DNA from: Gammaproteobacteria bacterium
Lineage (GTDB): Bacteria; Pseudomonadota; Gammaproteobacteria; Steroidobacterales; Steroidobacteraceae
Length of the DNA: 64,000 nucleotides
Direction: 5' to 3'
Assembly: GCA_947469285.1 (NCBI GenBank)
Contig: CANIOW010000007.1
Span: 43,714-107,713, forward strand
Below the pieces are notes generated by a model. It saw nothing but the letters and a program-made list of their open reading frames with translations, was not told where the DNA came from and searched no databases. How positions within the stretch are numbered: the stretch's first letter is position 1; the number at the start of each line of letters is the position of its first letter. This document shows, piece after piece, positions 19,152 through 29,564 of the stretch. A program made the translations under genes and the position numbers.

Positions 19152-20407
19152 GCGCCGCGGAACGCAGAGGGGTGATGGCGCGCCGTCCGGTCTGGTCCTG
19201 GGCGCTAATCGACTGGGGTAACTCGGCCTTTGCGACTACCGTGATGGCGGGTTTCTTTCCGGTGTTTTTCAAGCAGTATTGGTCGGCGGGTGTGCCGGTC
19301 ACGGAGACTACCTTCCGCCTTGGCGTGGCCAACGGCATTGCCAGCGCCTTGATTGCGCTGGGTGCGCCGCTGCTCGGCGCCATCGCTGATCGTGCGGGCC
19401 GACGGATGTTTCTGCTCATCCTTGCTACTTTTCTGGGCGCAAGTATGAGCGCGGCGCTCTACTGGGTAGGCCAGGGACAGTGGCAGTGGGCCACCGCCTG
19501 CTATGTGGTAGCGGCGCTGGGCTTTTGGTGGAACAGCCAGTTTTGCGACAGTCTGCTGACCGACGTGGCGGTGGAGGCGGAGTACGACTTCGTCTCCGCT
19601 TATGGTTATGCGCTGGGTTATCTCGGTGGCGGGCTGCTGTTCATCGTCAATGTATTGATGGTGACCCAACCCGCTTGGTTTGGTCTGCAAGATGCCGCTG
19701 AAGGGGTGCGCCTGTCGTTCCTCACGGTCGGTGTGTGGTGGGTGGTGTTCACCGTGCCGGCTATGTTGTTTGTGCGCGAAACTCGGCCCTTGGTGCGCCC
19801 CGGTGTCCTACTTGCCATGCGTGAGGGGGTTCGTGAGCTGTTAGCAACGCTGCGCGGTTTGCGCCAGCAGCAGGCGCTGCTCGCGTTTCTATTGGCCTAT
19901 TGGTTTTATATCGACGGCGTGAATACGGTTATCAAAATGGCCGTGGATTATGGTTTGTCGATTGGACTGCCTTCTGCGGCGTTGCTTAAAGCCTTGCTGT
20001 TGACGCAGTTCGTGGCGTTTCCGGCCGCGCTGGGGTTTGGGGTGATCGGTCGCAAGCTGGGCCCGCGGAACGGTATTTTCATCGCCATCGCCGTGTATAC
20101 CGCGGCTACTTTCGGTGCTGCGTTCCTGCACACAGAAGGCGAGTTCTACGTGATGGCGGTGGTGATCGGTCTGGTGCAAGGTGGCATCCAGAGCCTGTCG
20201 CGCAGCTACTTTGGTCGTCTGGTGCCGGCAGGCCGCGCCGGCGAGTACTTTGGTTTTTACAACATGATGGGGAAGTTCGCTTCCATTCTTGGACCGATGC
20301 TGGCCGGCGTGACCGCCTTGCTGACCCACGACCCGCGGCTGTCGATTGTGTCCATCGCAGTGCTCTTCGTGATCGGTGCGGCGTTGCTGACGCGAGTACC
20401 GCCTTAA
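19148..20407 (+). CDS. MFS transporter, UMF1 (Atg22-like) family
   Basis: A 419-residue inner-membrane carrier with about 12 hydrophobic segments. The N-terminus [29 protein letters not shown] is the signature of the UMF1 subfamily. The substrate is not known for bacterial members; related fungal Atg22 proteins export amino acids from vacuoles. It is translationally coupled to prfC through an ATGA overlap. Its TAA stop shares the palindrome TTAA with the convergent DUF58-transglutaminase gene's stop. Confidence 0.88.
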   Translation: MSAAERRGVMARRPVWSWALIDWGNSAFATTVMAGFFPVFFKQYWSAGVPVTETTFRLGVANGIASALIALGAPLLGAIADRAGRRMFLLILATFLGASMSAALYWVGQGQWQWATACYVVAALGFWWNSQFCDSLLTDVAVEAEYDFVSAYGYALGYLGGGLLFIVNVLMVTQPAWFGLQDAAEGVRLSFLTVGVWWVVFTVPAMLFVRETRPLVRPGVLLAMREGVRELLATLRGLRQQQALLAFLLAYWFYIDGVNTVIKMAVDYGLSIGLPSAALLKALLLTQFVAFPAALGFGVIGRKLGPRNGIFIAIAVYTAATFGAAFLHTEGEFYVMAVVIGLVQGGIQSLSRSYFGRLVPAGRAGEYFGFYNMMGKFASILGPMLAGVTALLTHDPRLSIVSIAVLFVIGAALLTRVPP

Positions 20408-23148
20408 CGGGCAGATTCGGTGGGAAAATAACGCCAGCGCACATAGGTGGTGGCGGCGCGCTCCAGTTCAGCGGCGAGGGTGGCTGTCGGCAGGTCGGCG
20501 GTAGCCGCACGTACGCGCGCGGCATAGGCGAAAGGCCCTTCCTGCGGTAAGGCGGGCCAGCCGGCACGCGCTGCGCGTCGACAGGCGCGGCGCCATTGCC
20601 GTTGCGCAGGTGGCGGCCAGCGCCAACGAGCGTGCCGCGCGGTCCACGCGAACAGCCCAAGGCTGGTCACTGCCAAGCACACCAGCAGCGCGCTGACTAA
20701 GCTGGCGAGTCCTGCGCTGCCAAAGCCTAATTGTGCAGCGAGGCGTTCTTGTGTGGCGCGATCAAATTCTAGGAAGCGCCGTTGCCATAGCGTACGCGCG
20801 GCATCCGTCCAGTGTCGGGCCTCGCCCAGCCACGGCCAGCGGGCATAGAACCGCCCTGGTACCGGTTCGTCTGCGCCAAGTGCGCCGTCGAGGCCACGTT
20901 CCACGCGCTCTGGCGCGACCGCGGCGGTGGGGTCTACCCGCACCCAGCCGCGGCCTTCCAGCCAGACTTCAGCCCAGGCATGCGCGTCGGATTGGCGCAC
21001 CAGCAGGTAGCCGCCGATACGGTTCCAGTCACCGCCCAGATAACCAGTGACCACACGGGCCGGGATGCCCGCGGCGCGAGCCAAGGCGACGAATGCCGAG
21101 GCGTAGTGTCCGCAGAACCCACTCTGGGTGTCGAATAAAAAGGCGTCCACTGCGTCACGCTCGAGCTTGGGTGGCGTGAGGGTATAGGCGAACGGCGGTT
21201 CACTGAAGCGCTGCAGCACCGCTTGCAGCAGTTGTTGGTCATCGACGTAGCGGGTGCGCAATGCGACGGCCCAAGCACGGGTGCGTGGGTTGGTGTTGGC
21301 AGGCCATTGCAAGGTGCGGCGGCGTAACGTTAAGGGCAACGGTCCAGCAATGGTCGCCGCGGGATCGCTGCGCACGGAGTAAGCGGTCAGTGTAGTGACC
21401 GGTTGCGGTGCATAAACGGTGAGGTCCCAGCCGCGACGCGCCCGTGGCATATCCCAGTCCATGGCCCGTTCCAGCATCGGCAGAAATAGCCGTTGGGTGG
21501 GTTCAAGCAAGATCCGGTAGCGGAGGCTGCCCGGCTCGGTAGTTGCGCTCGGCAGGATCACCGCTGGTGGATAAGCCACATCGTGCACGGCGCGCCAGGT
21601 GGCACCGTCGAATTCATGCAGCACTGGACCGCGCCAGTAGCGTTGCGCGCGAGTCGGCAATGCCGAGGAAAAGAACACCCGGAATGCGGGTTCATCCGAC
21701 AAGGACAGTTCACTGATGTCGCCGGGGCGCATGGTATCGCCCAGCCCGGAGACGGCATGCCCGTCACTGGGCAGTGCCCAGAAACGCCCTTCAATACGTG
21801 GCACAAACAGGAACAGCAGGGCGGCCACGGGCAAACCTAAGAGGAGTGCGCGCGTAGCGGCGGGTAGCAGTGCCATTTCGCCGCGAGCGCCAGCAGGGCG
21901 GGCCCGGGCCAGCAGGGCGGCCAGCGCCAACCACAGGCAACCGAAAGCCAACAAGGCAGTGAACGGCGCGCCATCGCCCAGCACGGCCGCAAATGCGAGA
22001 AACACGGCGAGGAAGAACAGCACGCCAAAATCGCGCGGTGTACGGGTTTCAGTCAGTTTTAGCGCGGCCATGGTGGCGAGCAGTGCGGTACCGGCGGCCA
22101 GGCCATTCCAGGTGTGAAAGGTCGCCAGCACGGCCAGTGCGCCTGTCAGGGCCAGCAGCAACTTCAACAGACGTGGTGGGAGCGGCCAGCCGCGTCTTGC
22201 CGCCGTCCATCGCCAGGCCACGGCGGTTGTTAAACCGAGGCTAATGGCCAGCGGCAGTCGCCCCCACAGCAGGGCCCCGGCCGCCAGTAACGCGAGCAAG
22301 GCCAGATCGAGGGCCTGGTGATCGCCCTCAGCCGGGTCTAACGGTGCCGGTGGAGTGCGCAAGTCAGGGTCGGGGGCACCGAGCCTGGACGGCGCGAGCT
22401 TGGCGCGGTCCATGACCACCCAGAGACCGCGTCGCGCCGAGGCCCGCCAGGCAATCCGGCGCCAGGGCTCGCCTTGCCGCCAAGCGCGCAGGCCGATCAC
22501 ATCGCCCTCGCCGTCGGCAGTAGCCAGACCCTCGTCCTGCTCGCTGCCTGGTGGGGACTGCGGCCGCGGCGCAGTGGCGGGCGCTGGCCGTGGCAACGGC
22601 GGATGTATCCAGGTCCAGGCGGTGAACAGCCCTAACGGATGGCGGGTAGAGAGGCGCACGCGGCGCACCCCGCCGTGGCGTCCATGGGCCGCGGGTATCG
22701 GCGATTGCCAGTGGACTTGTGCGGTCTGTCCACTGGCGACGCTGATCACGGGCGGCTGTGCCAGGCCCGGACGGGGCGGGCCGTCCAGTTCCAGATCGAC
22801 CCGTGCCCGCCCCGGTGGCGCAGAGACGGCTAGGTGAAAGTCAACATGACCCGTGGCGCTGGCGCAGACACTGTCCAGCCGGCACTGCAACCCCAGCAGG
22901 TTGGCATGTGCCTGCAGCATGGCCACCCATCCCGCGGCGGCGAGCAGAAAGGTAAAAGCGAGAGCGAGGTTGTTGCCGTAATTCAGACCGCCGCTGAGCA
23001 GCAGCAAGAGCATGGCGGTGTAGGCGAGACCGAAACGGGTTGGCAGGATATACAGTCGTCGTCGGTGCAGGGTAAAGCCGCCGATGTCTGGGCCCTGGCG
23101 CTGGAAAGTCCAACGCGCAACGGCCTCCTGCAGACGGGAGCGGCGCAT
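20404..23148 (-). CDS. DUF58 domain fused to a TgpA-type (DUF3488) transglutaminase
   Basis: One 914-residue open frame joins two proteins that are normally separate. Residues about 40-80 hold two membrane helices, and the DUF58 motif GDVIGLRAWRQGEPWRRIAW lies at 215-235; this DUF58 part is shortened. Residues about 280-460 are a cluster of membrane helices of the DUF3488 type. A periplasmic transglutaminase-like domain follows, with triad Cys679 (SGFCGHYAS), His723 (DAHAWAEVW) and Asp739 (RVDPT), then one more membrane helix and a cytoplasmic C-terminal DUF4129-like tail. It follows a MoxR ATPase by 11 bp. MoxR-DUF58-TgpA is a known gene set tied to envelope processes; the fusion is the unusual part. 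Substrate unknown. Confidence 0.9.
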   Translation of the reverse strand: MRRSRLQEAVARWTFQRQGPDIGGFTLHRRRLYILPTRFGLAYTAMLLLLLSGGLNYGNNLALAFTFLLAAAGWVAMLQAHANLLGLQCRLDSVCASATGHVDFHLAVSAPPGRARVDLELDGPPRPGLAQPPVISVASGQTAQVHWQSPIPAAHGRHGGVRRVRLSTRHPLGLFTAWTWIHPPLPRPAPATAPRPQSPPGSEQDEGLATADGEGDVIGLRAWRQGEPWRRIAWRASARRGLWVVMDRAKLAPSRLGAPDPDLRTPPAPLDPAEGDHQALDLALLALLAAGALLWGRLPLAISLGLTTAVAWRWTAARRGWPLPPRLLKLLLALTGALAVLATFHTWNGLAAGTALLATMAALKLTETRTPRDFGVLFFLAVFLAFAAVLGDGAPFTALLAFGCLWLALAALLARARPAGARGEMALLPAATRALLLGLPVAALLFLFVPRIEGRFWALPSDGHAVSGLGDTMRPGDISELSLSDEPAFRVFFSSALPTRAQRYWRGPVLHEFDGATWRAVHDVAYPPAVILPSATTEPGSLRYRILLEPTQRLFLPMLERAMDWDMPRARRGWDLTVYAPQPVTTLTAYSVRSDPAATIAGPLPLTLRRRTLQWPANTNPRTRAWAVALRTRYVDDQQLLQAVLQRFSEPPFAYTLTPPKLERDAVDAFLFDTQSGFCGHYASAFVALARAAGIPARVVTGYLGGDWNRIGGYLLVRQSDAHAWAEVWLEGRGWVRVDPTAAVAPERVERGLDGALGADEPVPGRFYARWPWLGEARHWTDAARTLWQRRFLEFDRATQERLAAQLGFGSAGLASLVSALLVCLAVTSLGLFAWTARHARWRWPPPAQRQWRRACRRAARAGWPALPQEGPFAYAARVRAATADLPTATLAAELERAATTYVRWRYFPTESAR

Positions 23149-23159
23149 GACGCAGGCAG

Positions 23160-24107
23160 TCAGGGAACGGGGACGGTCGCGAGCAATTCGTCGAGTACCC
23201 GACGCGGGGTCGTGTGCTCGTCACGCGTGCGCAAACGATGTTCCACGACGGCATGCAATACCGCCTGTACGTCTTCGGGCACGACGCCTGGCCGTCCTTG
23301 TAGCAAGGCCTGAGCTTGCGCGGCCCGTAGCAGCGCCAGCACAGCGCGAGGCGACAGACCCCCACGCAGCTGCATGCTGTGACGCACTGCGCCGACGAGC
23401 GCCTGCAGATAATCCAGCAGTGCCGGTGAGGCGAATACGCGTGGCACGGCTGCCTGCAACTGGTTGAGTACGGAGCGTGGCAGTTGCGGCGGCAGTTTTG
23501 CCAGCAGGCTGCGGCGATCTTCACCCAGCAGTAACGCGCGCTCGTGTTCCGGCGCCGGGTAGCCCAGCGCCAGCCGCATCAGAAAACGGTCGAGCTGGCT
23601 TTCCGGTAGTGGAAAAGTGCCCGCCTGCAGGAAGGGGTTTTGGGTGGCAATAACAAAGAACGGCGCCGGCAAGGCATGGGCCACCCCTTCCACTGTCACC
23701 TGCCGTTCTTCCATGGCTTCCAACAACGCGCCTTGCGTACGTGGGGTGGCTCGGTTGAGCTCGTCCGCCAGCAATACTTCAGCGAACAGTGGACCGGGAT
23801 GGAAAGTAAAGGCTTGGGTTTCACGATCGAAGATGGCACTGCCGGTGATATCTGCTGGCAGCAGGTCGCTGGTGAATTGGATGCGTCGGAAGGCCAAGCC
23901 CAAGGCGCGGGCCAGCGCTTGCGCCAGCGTGGTCTTACCGACACCGGGGAGATCTTCAATCAGCAGATGGCCACTCGCTAGGAGGCAGGTCACCGCCAAT
24001 TCCAGGACCCGACGCTTACCAAGCACGATGCCATCGAGGGCATCCAGCAGTGGCTGCACTTGCTGTTGTGCTGCTTGCGCCTCGTGCCGGGTGAGCGGCG
24101 AAGTCAT
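23160..24107 (-). CDS. MoxR-family AAA+ ATPase
   Basis: A 315-residue AAA+ ATPase of the MoxR group, chaperone-like proteins usually paired with DUF58 or VWA proteins. Walker A is EDLPGVGKTTLAQAL near residue 40, Walker B is LLADELNRATP near 105, sensor 1 is FVIATQNPF near 155, and the arginine-finger region LDRFLMRLALGYP follows. The C-terminal lid domain is present. It lies between valS (7 bp upstream gap) and the fused DUF58-transglutaminase gene, which it probably serves. Confidence 0.93.
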   Translation of the reverse strand: MTSPLTRHEAQAAQQQVQPLLDALDGIVLGKRRVLELAVTCLLASGHLLIEDLPGVGKTTLAQALARALGLAFRRIQFTSDLLPADITGSAIFDRETQAFTFHPGPLFAEVLLADELNRATPRTQGALLEAMEERQVTVEGVAHALPAPFFVIATQNPFLQAGTFPLPESQLDRFLMRLALGYPAPEHERALLLGEDRRSLLAKLPPQLPRSVLNQLQAAVPRVFASPALLDYLQALVGAVRHSMQLRGGLSPRAVLALLRAAQAQALLQGRPGVVPEDVQAVLHAVVEHRLRTRDEHTTPRRVLDELLATVPVP

Positions 24108-24113
24108 CTGGCG

Positions 24114-26885
24114 TCAGCTCCCAGCCAGCTGGCGTACGCGCGCCAGCTGGGTGTCAAGCAGCGCCAGTTCCTGCGTGAAACGCGCGATGCGTTCGCGCTC
24201 TTGTGCCACCACCGCGGGCGGCGCGTTGGCGATGAAACTGTCTTTCGAGAGTTTGGCCTCTGCCTTGGCGACTTCGGTGGCTACCTTGAACTGCTGTTTT
24301 TCCAGACGGGTGATTTCAGCGGCAACATCAATGAGCCCGGCCATTGGTACCAGCAGCTGCATCTGACCTACCAGAGCGACGGCCGCTTCGGGGGCGATCT
24401 CGCCACGGTGTAAGAGCCTGGGGGCCTCGATATTGGCGAGCTTTTCAATAGCGCGGGTGTTGGTCGCCAAGCGCAGTTGGTCCGCTGCAGTGGCGTCTTT
24501 CACCAGCACGGCAAAGCGCCGGCTGGAGGGAATGTCCATCTCGCCGCGGATGCGGCGCAGCCCCAAGACTACCTGCTGCACCCAGCCCAACTCCTCTTCA
24601 GCGGCCATATCGCGTGCTGTAGCGGCGGGGTAGGGTTGACGCATGATGGTGGGCGCGACGATGCCAAGGCACGGCGCGGTGCGCAGCCAGATTTCTTCAG
24701 TGATGAACGGCATGAGCGGATGCAGTGCGCGCAGTACGGCCTCCAGTACTTCCACTAGCGTGCGGCGCGTGCCGCGCTTCTGCGCTTCCGTGGCCGTGTC
24801 GGACTGCAGCACCGCTTTGGATAATTCGAGGTACCAGTCGCAGTACTCATACCAGCTGAATTCGTAGAGCGCCTGCGCTGTATTGTCGAGACGGTAATCT
24901 GCCAAGCCACCCCGCGCGCTTTCGATCGCCAACGACAGCCGCGAGCGAATCCAGCGGTCCGCGAGCGACAGTTCCGCACCGGTGGCAGACAGGTCTTGTC
25001 CTTCAGCCGTCATCAGCACATAGCGCGCTGCGTTCCACAGCTTGTTACAGAAATTGCGGTAGCCCTCGATGCGTCCCACATCGAAACGGATGTCGCGTGA
25101 CAAGGTGGCCAATGACGCGAAAGTGAAGCGCAGTGCGTCGGTGCCGTAGGGCGCGATGCCGTCCGGAAACTGCTTGCGAGTCGATTTTTCGATCGCTGCT
25201 GCCAAATGCGGCTGCATCATCCCAGAGGTGCGCTTTTGCACCAGTGCTTCGAGCTCGATGCCGTCGATCAGGTCGATGGGATCGAGCACGTTGCCTTTTG
25301 ATTTCGACATCTTCTGGCCTTCGTGATCGCGGATGAGGCCATGCACGTAAACCGTGTGAAACGGCACCTCGTCCATGAACTTCAGGCCGAACATGATCAT
25401 CCGTGCAACCCAGAAGAAAATAATGTCAAAGCCTGTGACCAGCACGGCGGTTGGGTAGAAACGGCGTAATTCTGGGGTTTTTTCCGGCCATCCGAGCGTG
25501 GAAAACGGCCACAGCGCCGAAGAGAACCAGGTGTCGAGCACGTCTTCGTCGCGTGTCAGAACGACTTCTGGGCCAAGACCATGTCGGGTGCGTACGGCGG
25601 CTTCATCGCGCGCCACATAGATATTGCCGGTGGTGTCGTACCAGGCCGGAATACGGTGCCCCCACCACAACTGGCGGCTGATGCACCAGTCTTTAATATT
25701 GCGCATCCATTCGAAGTAAGTACGGTCCCAGTTGCTCGGTACGAAGCGAATGCGTCCGTCTTCGACCGCCTGAATGGCTGGACCTGCGAGCGGTGCGATC
25801 CGCACATACCACTGGTCGGTCAGCCAAGGCTCCACCACCGCATTGCTGCGGTCGCCATGCGGCACCATCAGCGTATGGGGTTTGACTTCTGCCAGCAGCC
25901 CAAGGGCATCGAGGTCGGCCACTATCCGCTGGCGTGCGGCAAAGCGTTCAAAGCCACGATAGCGTTCCGGCACGGCGTCGTTGAAGTGCGCGTCCTTGGT
26001 GAAGAGGTTGATCAGCGGCAACTGGTGGCGCTGGGCAATGTCGTAGTCGTTGAAATCGTGGGCTGGTGTGATCTTTACACAGCCGGTCCCAAACGCTTGG
26101 TCGACGTAGTCGTCGGCGATAATTGGAATGTCGCGGTCGGCCAGCGGCAAACGGACGGTCTTGCCGATCAGATGCGCGTAGCGTTCGTCTTCCGGGTGCA
26201 CCGCCACCGCGGTGTCGCCGAGCATGGTTTCTGGGCGTGTGGTGGCCACCACCAGATGCCCGCTGCCGTCGGTCAACGGGTAGCGGAAGTGCCACAGACT
26301 GCCTTGCTCTTCGACGGACAGGACTTCAAGGTCGGACAGTGCGGTGTGCAGCACGGGGTCCCAGTTGACCAAGCGCTTGCCGCGGTAGATGAGTCCTTCA
26401 TCGTGCAGGCGCACGAAGGTGTCAGTGACGGCCGCCGACAGCCCGTCATCCATAGTGAAACGGTCACGGGTCCAGTCCAGCGAGCTGCCGAGTCGACGCA
26501 GTTGGCCGTTGATGCTGCCGCCTGACTGCGCCTTCCACTCCCACACCCGTTGGAGAAACGCCTCGCGACCCAGGTCATGACGCGTCTTGCCCTGGGCGTT
26601 CAGCTGGCGTTCAACCACCATCTGTGTGGCAATGCCGGCATGGTCCGTGCCGGGTTGCCACAGAGTGTCATCGCCTTCCATGCGATGGAAACGCACTAGC
26701 GTGTCCATCACGGTGTTGTTGAAGGCATGCCCCATGTGGAGCGTGCCAGTCACGTTGGGCGGTGGAATGACTATGCAGTAGGGCGGTCGGCCGTCATCCT
26801 CCGCCCGCGGCATGAAGCAGCCCTGGGCTTCCCACTGGGCGTAAAGCCGCTGTTCGATCGCGCTGGGCTGGTAACTCTTGTCCAT
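24114..26885 (-). CDS. valS: Valyl-tRNA synthetase
   Basis: A 923-residue class I synthetase for tRNA-Val with CP1 editing domain. The HIGH-type motif is [15 protein letters not shown] near residue 45; the KMSKS motif is [16 protein letters not shown] near 535. The C-terminal 65 residues are a predicted coiled-coil typical of ValRS ([20 protein letters not shown]). Start ATG at 26885 and length are canonical. It lies 29 bp downstream of pepA with no holC between them, although holC is usually there in gammaproteobacteria. MoxR follows. Confidence 0.98.
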   Translation of the reverse strand: MDKSYQPSAIEQRLYAQWEAQGCFMPRAEDDGRPPYCIVIPPPNVTGTLHMGHAFNNTVMDTLVRFHRMEGDDTLWQPGTDHAGIATQMVVERQLNAQGKTRHDLGREAFLQRVWEWKAQSGGSINGQLRRLGSSLDWTRDRFTMDDGLSAAVTDTFVRLHDEGLIYRGKRLVNWDPVLHTALSDLEVLSVEEQGSLWHFRYPLTDGSGHLVVATTRPETMLGDTAVAVHPEDERYAHLIGKTVRLPLADRDIPIIADDYVDQAFGTGCVKITPAHDFNDYDIAQRHQLPLINLFTKDAHFNDAVPERYRGFERFAARQRIVADLDALGLLAEVKPHTLMVPHGDRSNAVVEPWLTDQWYVRIAPLAGPAIQAVEDGRIRFVPSNWDRTYFEWMRNIKDWCISRQLWWGHRIPAWYDTTGNIYVARDEAAVRTRHGLGPEVVLTRDEDVLDTWFSSALWPFSTLGWPEKTPELRRFYPTAVLVTGFDIIFFWVARMIMFGLKFMDEVPFHTVYVHGLIRDHEGQKMSKSKGNVLDPIDLIDGIELEALVQKRTSGMMQPHLAAAIEKSTRKQFPDGIAPYGTDALRFTFASLATLSRDIRFDVGRIEGYRNFCNKLWNAARYVLMTAEGQDLSATGAELSLADRWIRSRLSLAIESARGGLADYRLDNTAQALYEFSWYEYCDWYLELSKAVLQSDTATEAQKRGTRRTLVEVLEAVLRALHPLMPFITEEIWLRTAPCLGIVAPTIMRQPYPAATARDMAAEEELGWVQQVVLGLRRIRGEMDIPSSRRFAVLVKDATAADQLRLATNTRAIEKLANIEAPRLLHRGEIAPEAAVALVGQMQLLVPMAGLIDVAAEITRLEKQQFKVATEVAKAEAKLSKDSFIANAPPAVVAQERERIARFTQELALLDTQLARVRQLAGS

Positions 26886-26914
26886 GTCTGCTCGTTACAG
26901 TAGTCGGGCGTGCG

Positions 26915-28390
26915 CTAGGAACCCTGCCGCAGCAGGTAATCCACTAGCAGGGGCACTGGCCGGCCTGTGGCGCCTTTTTGGGCGCCGCTGAGCCATGCCG
27001 TGCCGGCGATATCCAGATGTGCCCACTTCAGGCCGTCGGTGAATTTCCACAGAAAGGTACCGGCGGTGAGGGCGCCGCCATCACGTCCGCCGATGTTGGC
27101 CAGATCTGCAAAGTTGCTGCGCAACTGTTCCACGTAGTCCTCGCCGATAGGCAAGTGCCAAGCACGGTCGTCCGCACGGCGGCCTGCGGTCTCGAGGTCG
27201 CGTACCAGTTCGTCGTCGTTGCCCATCAGCCCTGAATACGGCGCGCCGAGCGCCACCACGCAAGCACCGGTCAGCGTGGCGATGTCGATCACCGCCTTTG
27301 GCTTGAAACGACGGGAATAGGTGAGGGCGTCGCACAGGATGAGGCGGCCCTCGGCATCGGTATTCAGCACTTCGATGGTCAAGCCCTGCATCGACTTCAC
27401 CACGTCGCCCGGTTTGGTGGCGCGGCCGCTAGGCATATTTTCGCAGGCGGCGACGATACCCACCACATTGACCGGGGCCTTGAGTGTCGCCAGTGCCTCT
27501 AGTGCACCGAAGACGCTGGCTGCACCACCCATGTCGAATTTCATTTCGTCCATGGCGGCGCCGGGCTTGAGGCTGATGCCACCGGTGTCAAAGGTGATGC
27601 CCTTGCCGACCAGTGCCACGGGAGCCTGTCCCGGTTTGCCGCCGCGGTATTCCATGATGATGAAACGCAGCGGTTCGTCGCTGCCCCGCGCTACGGAGAG
27701 GAAGGCGCCCATCTTGAGTTTGCGGACGGCGGCTTCATCCAGGACTTTGGTGGTCAGTAGTTTGTGGCGTCGGGCGAGCTCTTTGGCGGTGTCGGCCAGA
27801 TAGCGAGGGGTGCATCGGTTGCCTGGCAGATTCGCCAGATTGCGGGCGAGGGCGACCCCGGCGCCGATGGCGGCGCCCTCGGTCAGTCCACGTTCGGCAC
27901 CCTTCAGGTCGCCCTTTTCGGCGACTGCCAGACCCAAACGGGTCAGCTGGTGGCTGGCAGGGGGCTTACCGGACTTGAGGTGGTTGACGCGGTAAGTGGC
28001 GGCCAGGGCGCCCTCGGCAAGAAAGCGCGCGCGATAGTAGGTGTCCGTCTCCGGCACCGGTTCCTGACCGAAAGTGATACAGGCGTCGGTGATCTGCGTG
28101 CGGTGGAGCGCCTGGATGGCCGTGGTGATACCACGACGGTAGGCCTTGCGCGACCAGCTTTTTTGCACGCCCAAGCCCACCAGCAGCGCCCGTGGCGCCC
28201 CGTCCAGCAGCAGGCTCTCCCCACCACGGCCGGTAAAGTCGCCGGCTTTGAGCAAGGCAGCGACCCGGCCTTTGAGGCGCGTGTCCGCTGCTTGGCCAGA
28301 AAGGGCGAGAACACCGCCTTCATACACACCGACCACCGCACAGACGGTGGATTTCAGTGAACTACTGGCCGCAAGCGCATAGAATTCCAT
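26915..28390 (-). CDS. pepA: Leucyl aminopeptidase (M17)
   Basis: A 491-residue hexameric dizinc aminopeptidase, cytosolic; in some species PepA also binds DNA. Metal and active-site segments are clear: VGKGITFDTGGISLKPGAAM near residue 260, MKFDMGGAASV, and NTDAEGRLILCDAL near 340. The N-terminal 160 residues form the variable domain. It is divergent from lptF with only 31 bp between start codons, so the two promoters must overlap or lie inside coding sequence. Pairing with lptFG is conserved in gammaproteobacteria. Confidence 0.97.
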   Translation of the reverse strand: MEFYALAASSSLKSTVCAVVGVYEGGVLALSGQAADTRLKGRVAALLKAGDFTGRGGESLLLDGAPRALLVGLGVQKSWSRKAYRRGITTAIQALHRTQITDACITFGQEPVPETDTYYRARFLAEGALAATYRVNHLKSGKPPASHQLTRLGLAVAEKGDLKGAERGLTEGAAIGAGVALARNLANLPGNRCTPRYLADTAKELARRHKLLTTKVLDEAAVRKLKMGAFLSVARGSDEPLRFIIMEYRGGKPGQAPVALVGKGITFDTGGISLKPGAAMDEMKFDMGGAASVFGALEALATLKAPVNVVGIVAACENMPSGRATKPGDVVKSMQGLTIEVLNTDAEGRLILCDALTYSRRFKPKAVIDIATLTGACVVALGAPYSGLMGNDDELVRDLETAGRRADDRAWHLPIGEDYVEQLRSNFADLANIGGRDGGALTAGTFLWKFTDGLKWAHLDIAGTAWLSGAQKGATGRPVPLLVDYLLRQGS

Positions 28391-28421
28391 TCAGGTTCAC
28401 CCGTTTATCGAAGGGCTTCCA

Positions 28422-29564
28422 GTGTACTTCATCCGCTTCGGCACCTTCGATCGCTACATCCTGCGGGAGGTGGCTATGGCGTGGGTGGCGGTGACCGGCG
28501 TGCTGCTGGTCATTTTGGTGTCCAACCAAGTGGCCGGTGTGCTGGGGCAGGCGGCCTCCGGGCAGTTGCCGCGCGCTATTGTCGGCGCGGTTATTGTTCT
28601 TACCTCGGTGCAGAACCTCACGCTGCTCGTGCCGGTGGGGATGTTGCTCGCAGTGGTCATGGGCGTCGGTCGGCTGTACCACGAAAGCGAGATGGCGGCC
28701 ATGAAGGCCTGCGGGCGTGGTCCGGCAGCACTGTTTCGCCCGGTGCTGCTGCTGGCGGTCGTGGTGGCGGCCGGTTTGGCTTGGCTAACCTTGGATTTGG
28801 CGCCGGCGGCCTCGGCGCGGGCGCAGGAACTGCGCCGCGAGGCGCTGCGCAACGCCCAGTTTGGCCAGCTCGAGCCGGGTAAATTTCGCGCCTTTGGTGG
28901 CGGCAAATCGGTGTTCTACGCCGAATCCATCAGTGCGGATGGTCGGCTGCACCACGTGTTTGTCGAACGTCGGGTGGGCGATACCCTGGAGGTGGCCACG
29001 GCCGAGACGGCCACCCACGAAGTATCCGAAGGGGGCGCTTTGCATGTGGTGCGCTTGTGGAATGGTGAACGATACGAAGGCCAGCCCGGGAGTAAAGCCT
29101 TCCGCCGCATCCGTTTCGCGGAACACAGTATTCCGGTGCGCGTGGCCACGGGCGCGCAGGGTGCTGGTCGTCGTGAGGCGAAGACCACGGCACAGCTCTG
29201 GTCCTCCGGCGAGGCGGGTGATCTGGCTGAGTGGCAGTGGCGGGTGTCCTTGCCGCTGATGACGTTGGTGCTGGCGCTACTCGCGGTTCCACTCGCAGAG
29301 CTGCAGCCACGGCAAGGTCGGTATGGCCGCATGGGCTATGCCATCGTGCTGTATTTTATCTATAGCAACCTCATCGGTGTGGCGCGCGTCTGGCTGGAAA
29401 AGGGCAAGACCGGTCCTTGGGTCGGCGTGTGGTGGGTGCACTTGCTGGTGGTGGCGCTGGCCCTGTGGCTGCTGCATCGTCAGTCACCGCTATGGCGGCG
29501 TCGGGTCAGCGTGTCCCCTGCGCCTCCCACGGCCGCCCTACCTCCCGGAGGAGGTGGGGCATGA
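28422..29564 (+). CDS. lptF: LPS export ABC transporter permease LptF
   Basis: A 380-residue inner-membrane permease of the LptB2FG complex, which extracts LPS for transport to the outer membrane. N-terminal membrane helices (residues 10-120), a periplasmic jelly-roll beta region (about 130-265) and C-terminal helices (about 275-370) give the LptF/LptG plan. The FDRYILREV start and the MAAMKACG-type segment are family features. The start is GTG at 28422. It overlaps lptG by 4 bp and is divergent from pepA. Confidence 0.93.
   Translation: MYFIRFGTFDRYILREVAMAWVAVTGVLLVILVSNQVAGVLGQAASGQLPRAIVGAVIVLTSVQNLTLLVPVGMLLAVVMGVGRLYHESEMAAMKACGRGPAALFRPVLLLAVVVAAGLAWLTLDLAPAASARAQELRREALRNAQFGQLEPGKFRAFGGGKSVFYAESISADGRLHHVFVERRVGDTLEVATAETATHEVSEGGALHVVRLWNGERYEGQPGSKAFRRIRFAEHSIPVRVATGAQGAGRREAKTTAQLWSSGEAGDLAEWQWRVSLPLMTLVLALLAVPLAELQPRQGRYGRMGYAIVLYFIYSNLIGVARVWLEKGKTGPWVGVWWVHLLVVALALWLLHRQSPLWRRRVSVSPAPPTAALPPGGGGA
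29547..29555 (+). promoter_or_regulatory. Strong ribosome binding site for lptG
   Basis: GGAGGAGGT lies at 29547-29555, 5 bases before the ATG of lptG, inside the last codons of lptF. It supports the 29561 start over upstream in-frame codons. Confidence 0.8.

Noticed and set aside
20404..23148. Frameshift or assembly error explaining the DUF58-transglutaminase fusion
   Set aside because: The frame is uninterrupted, and both parts keep their key motifs; but raw reads were not available, so it is kept as a check in the findings.
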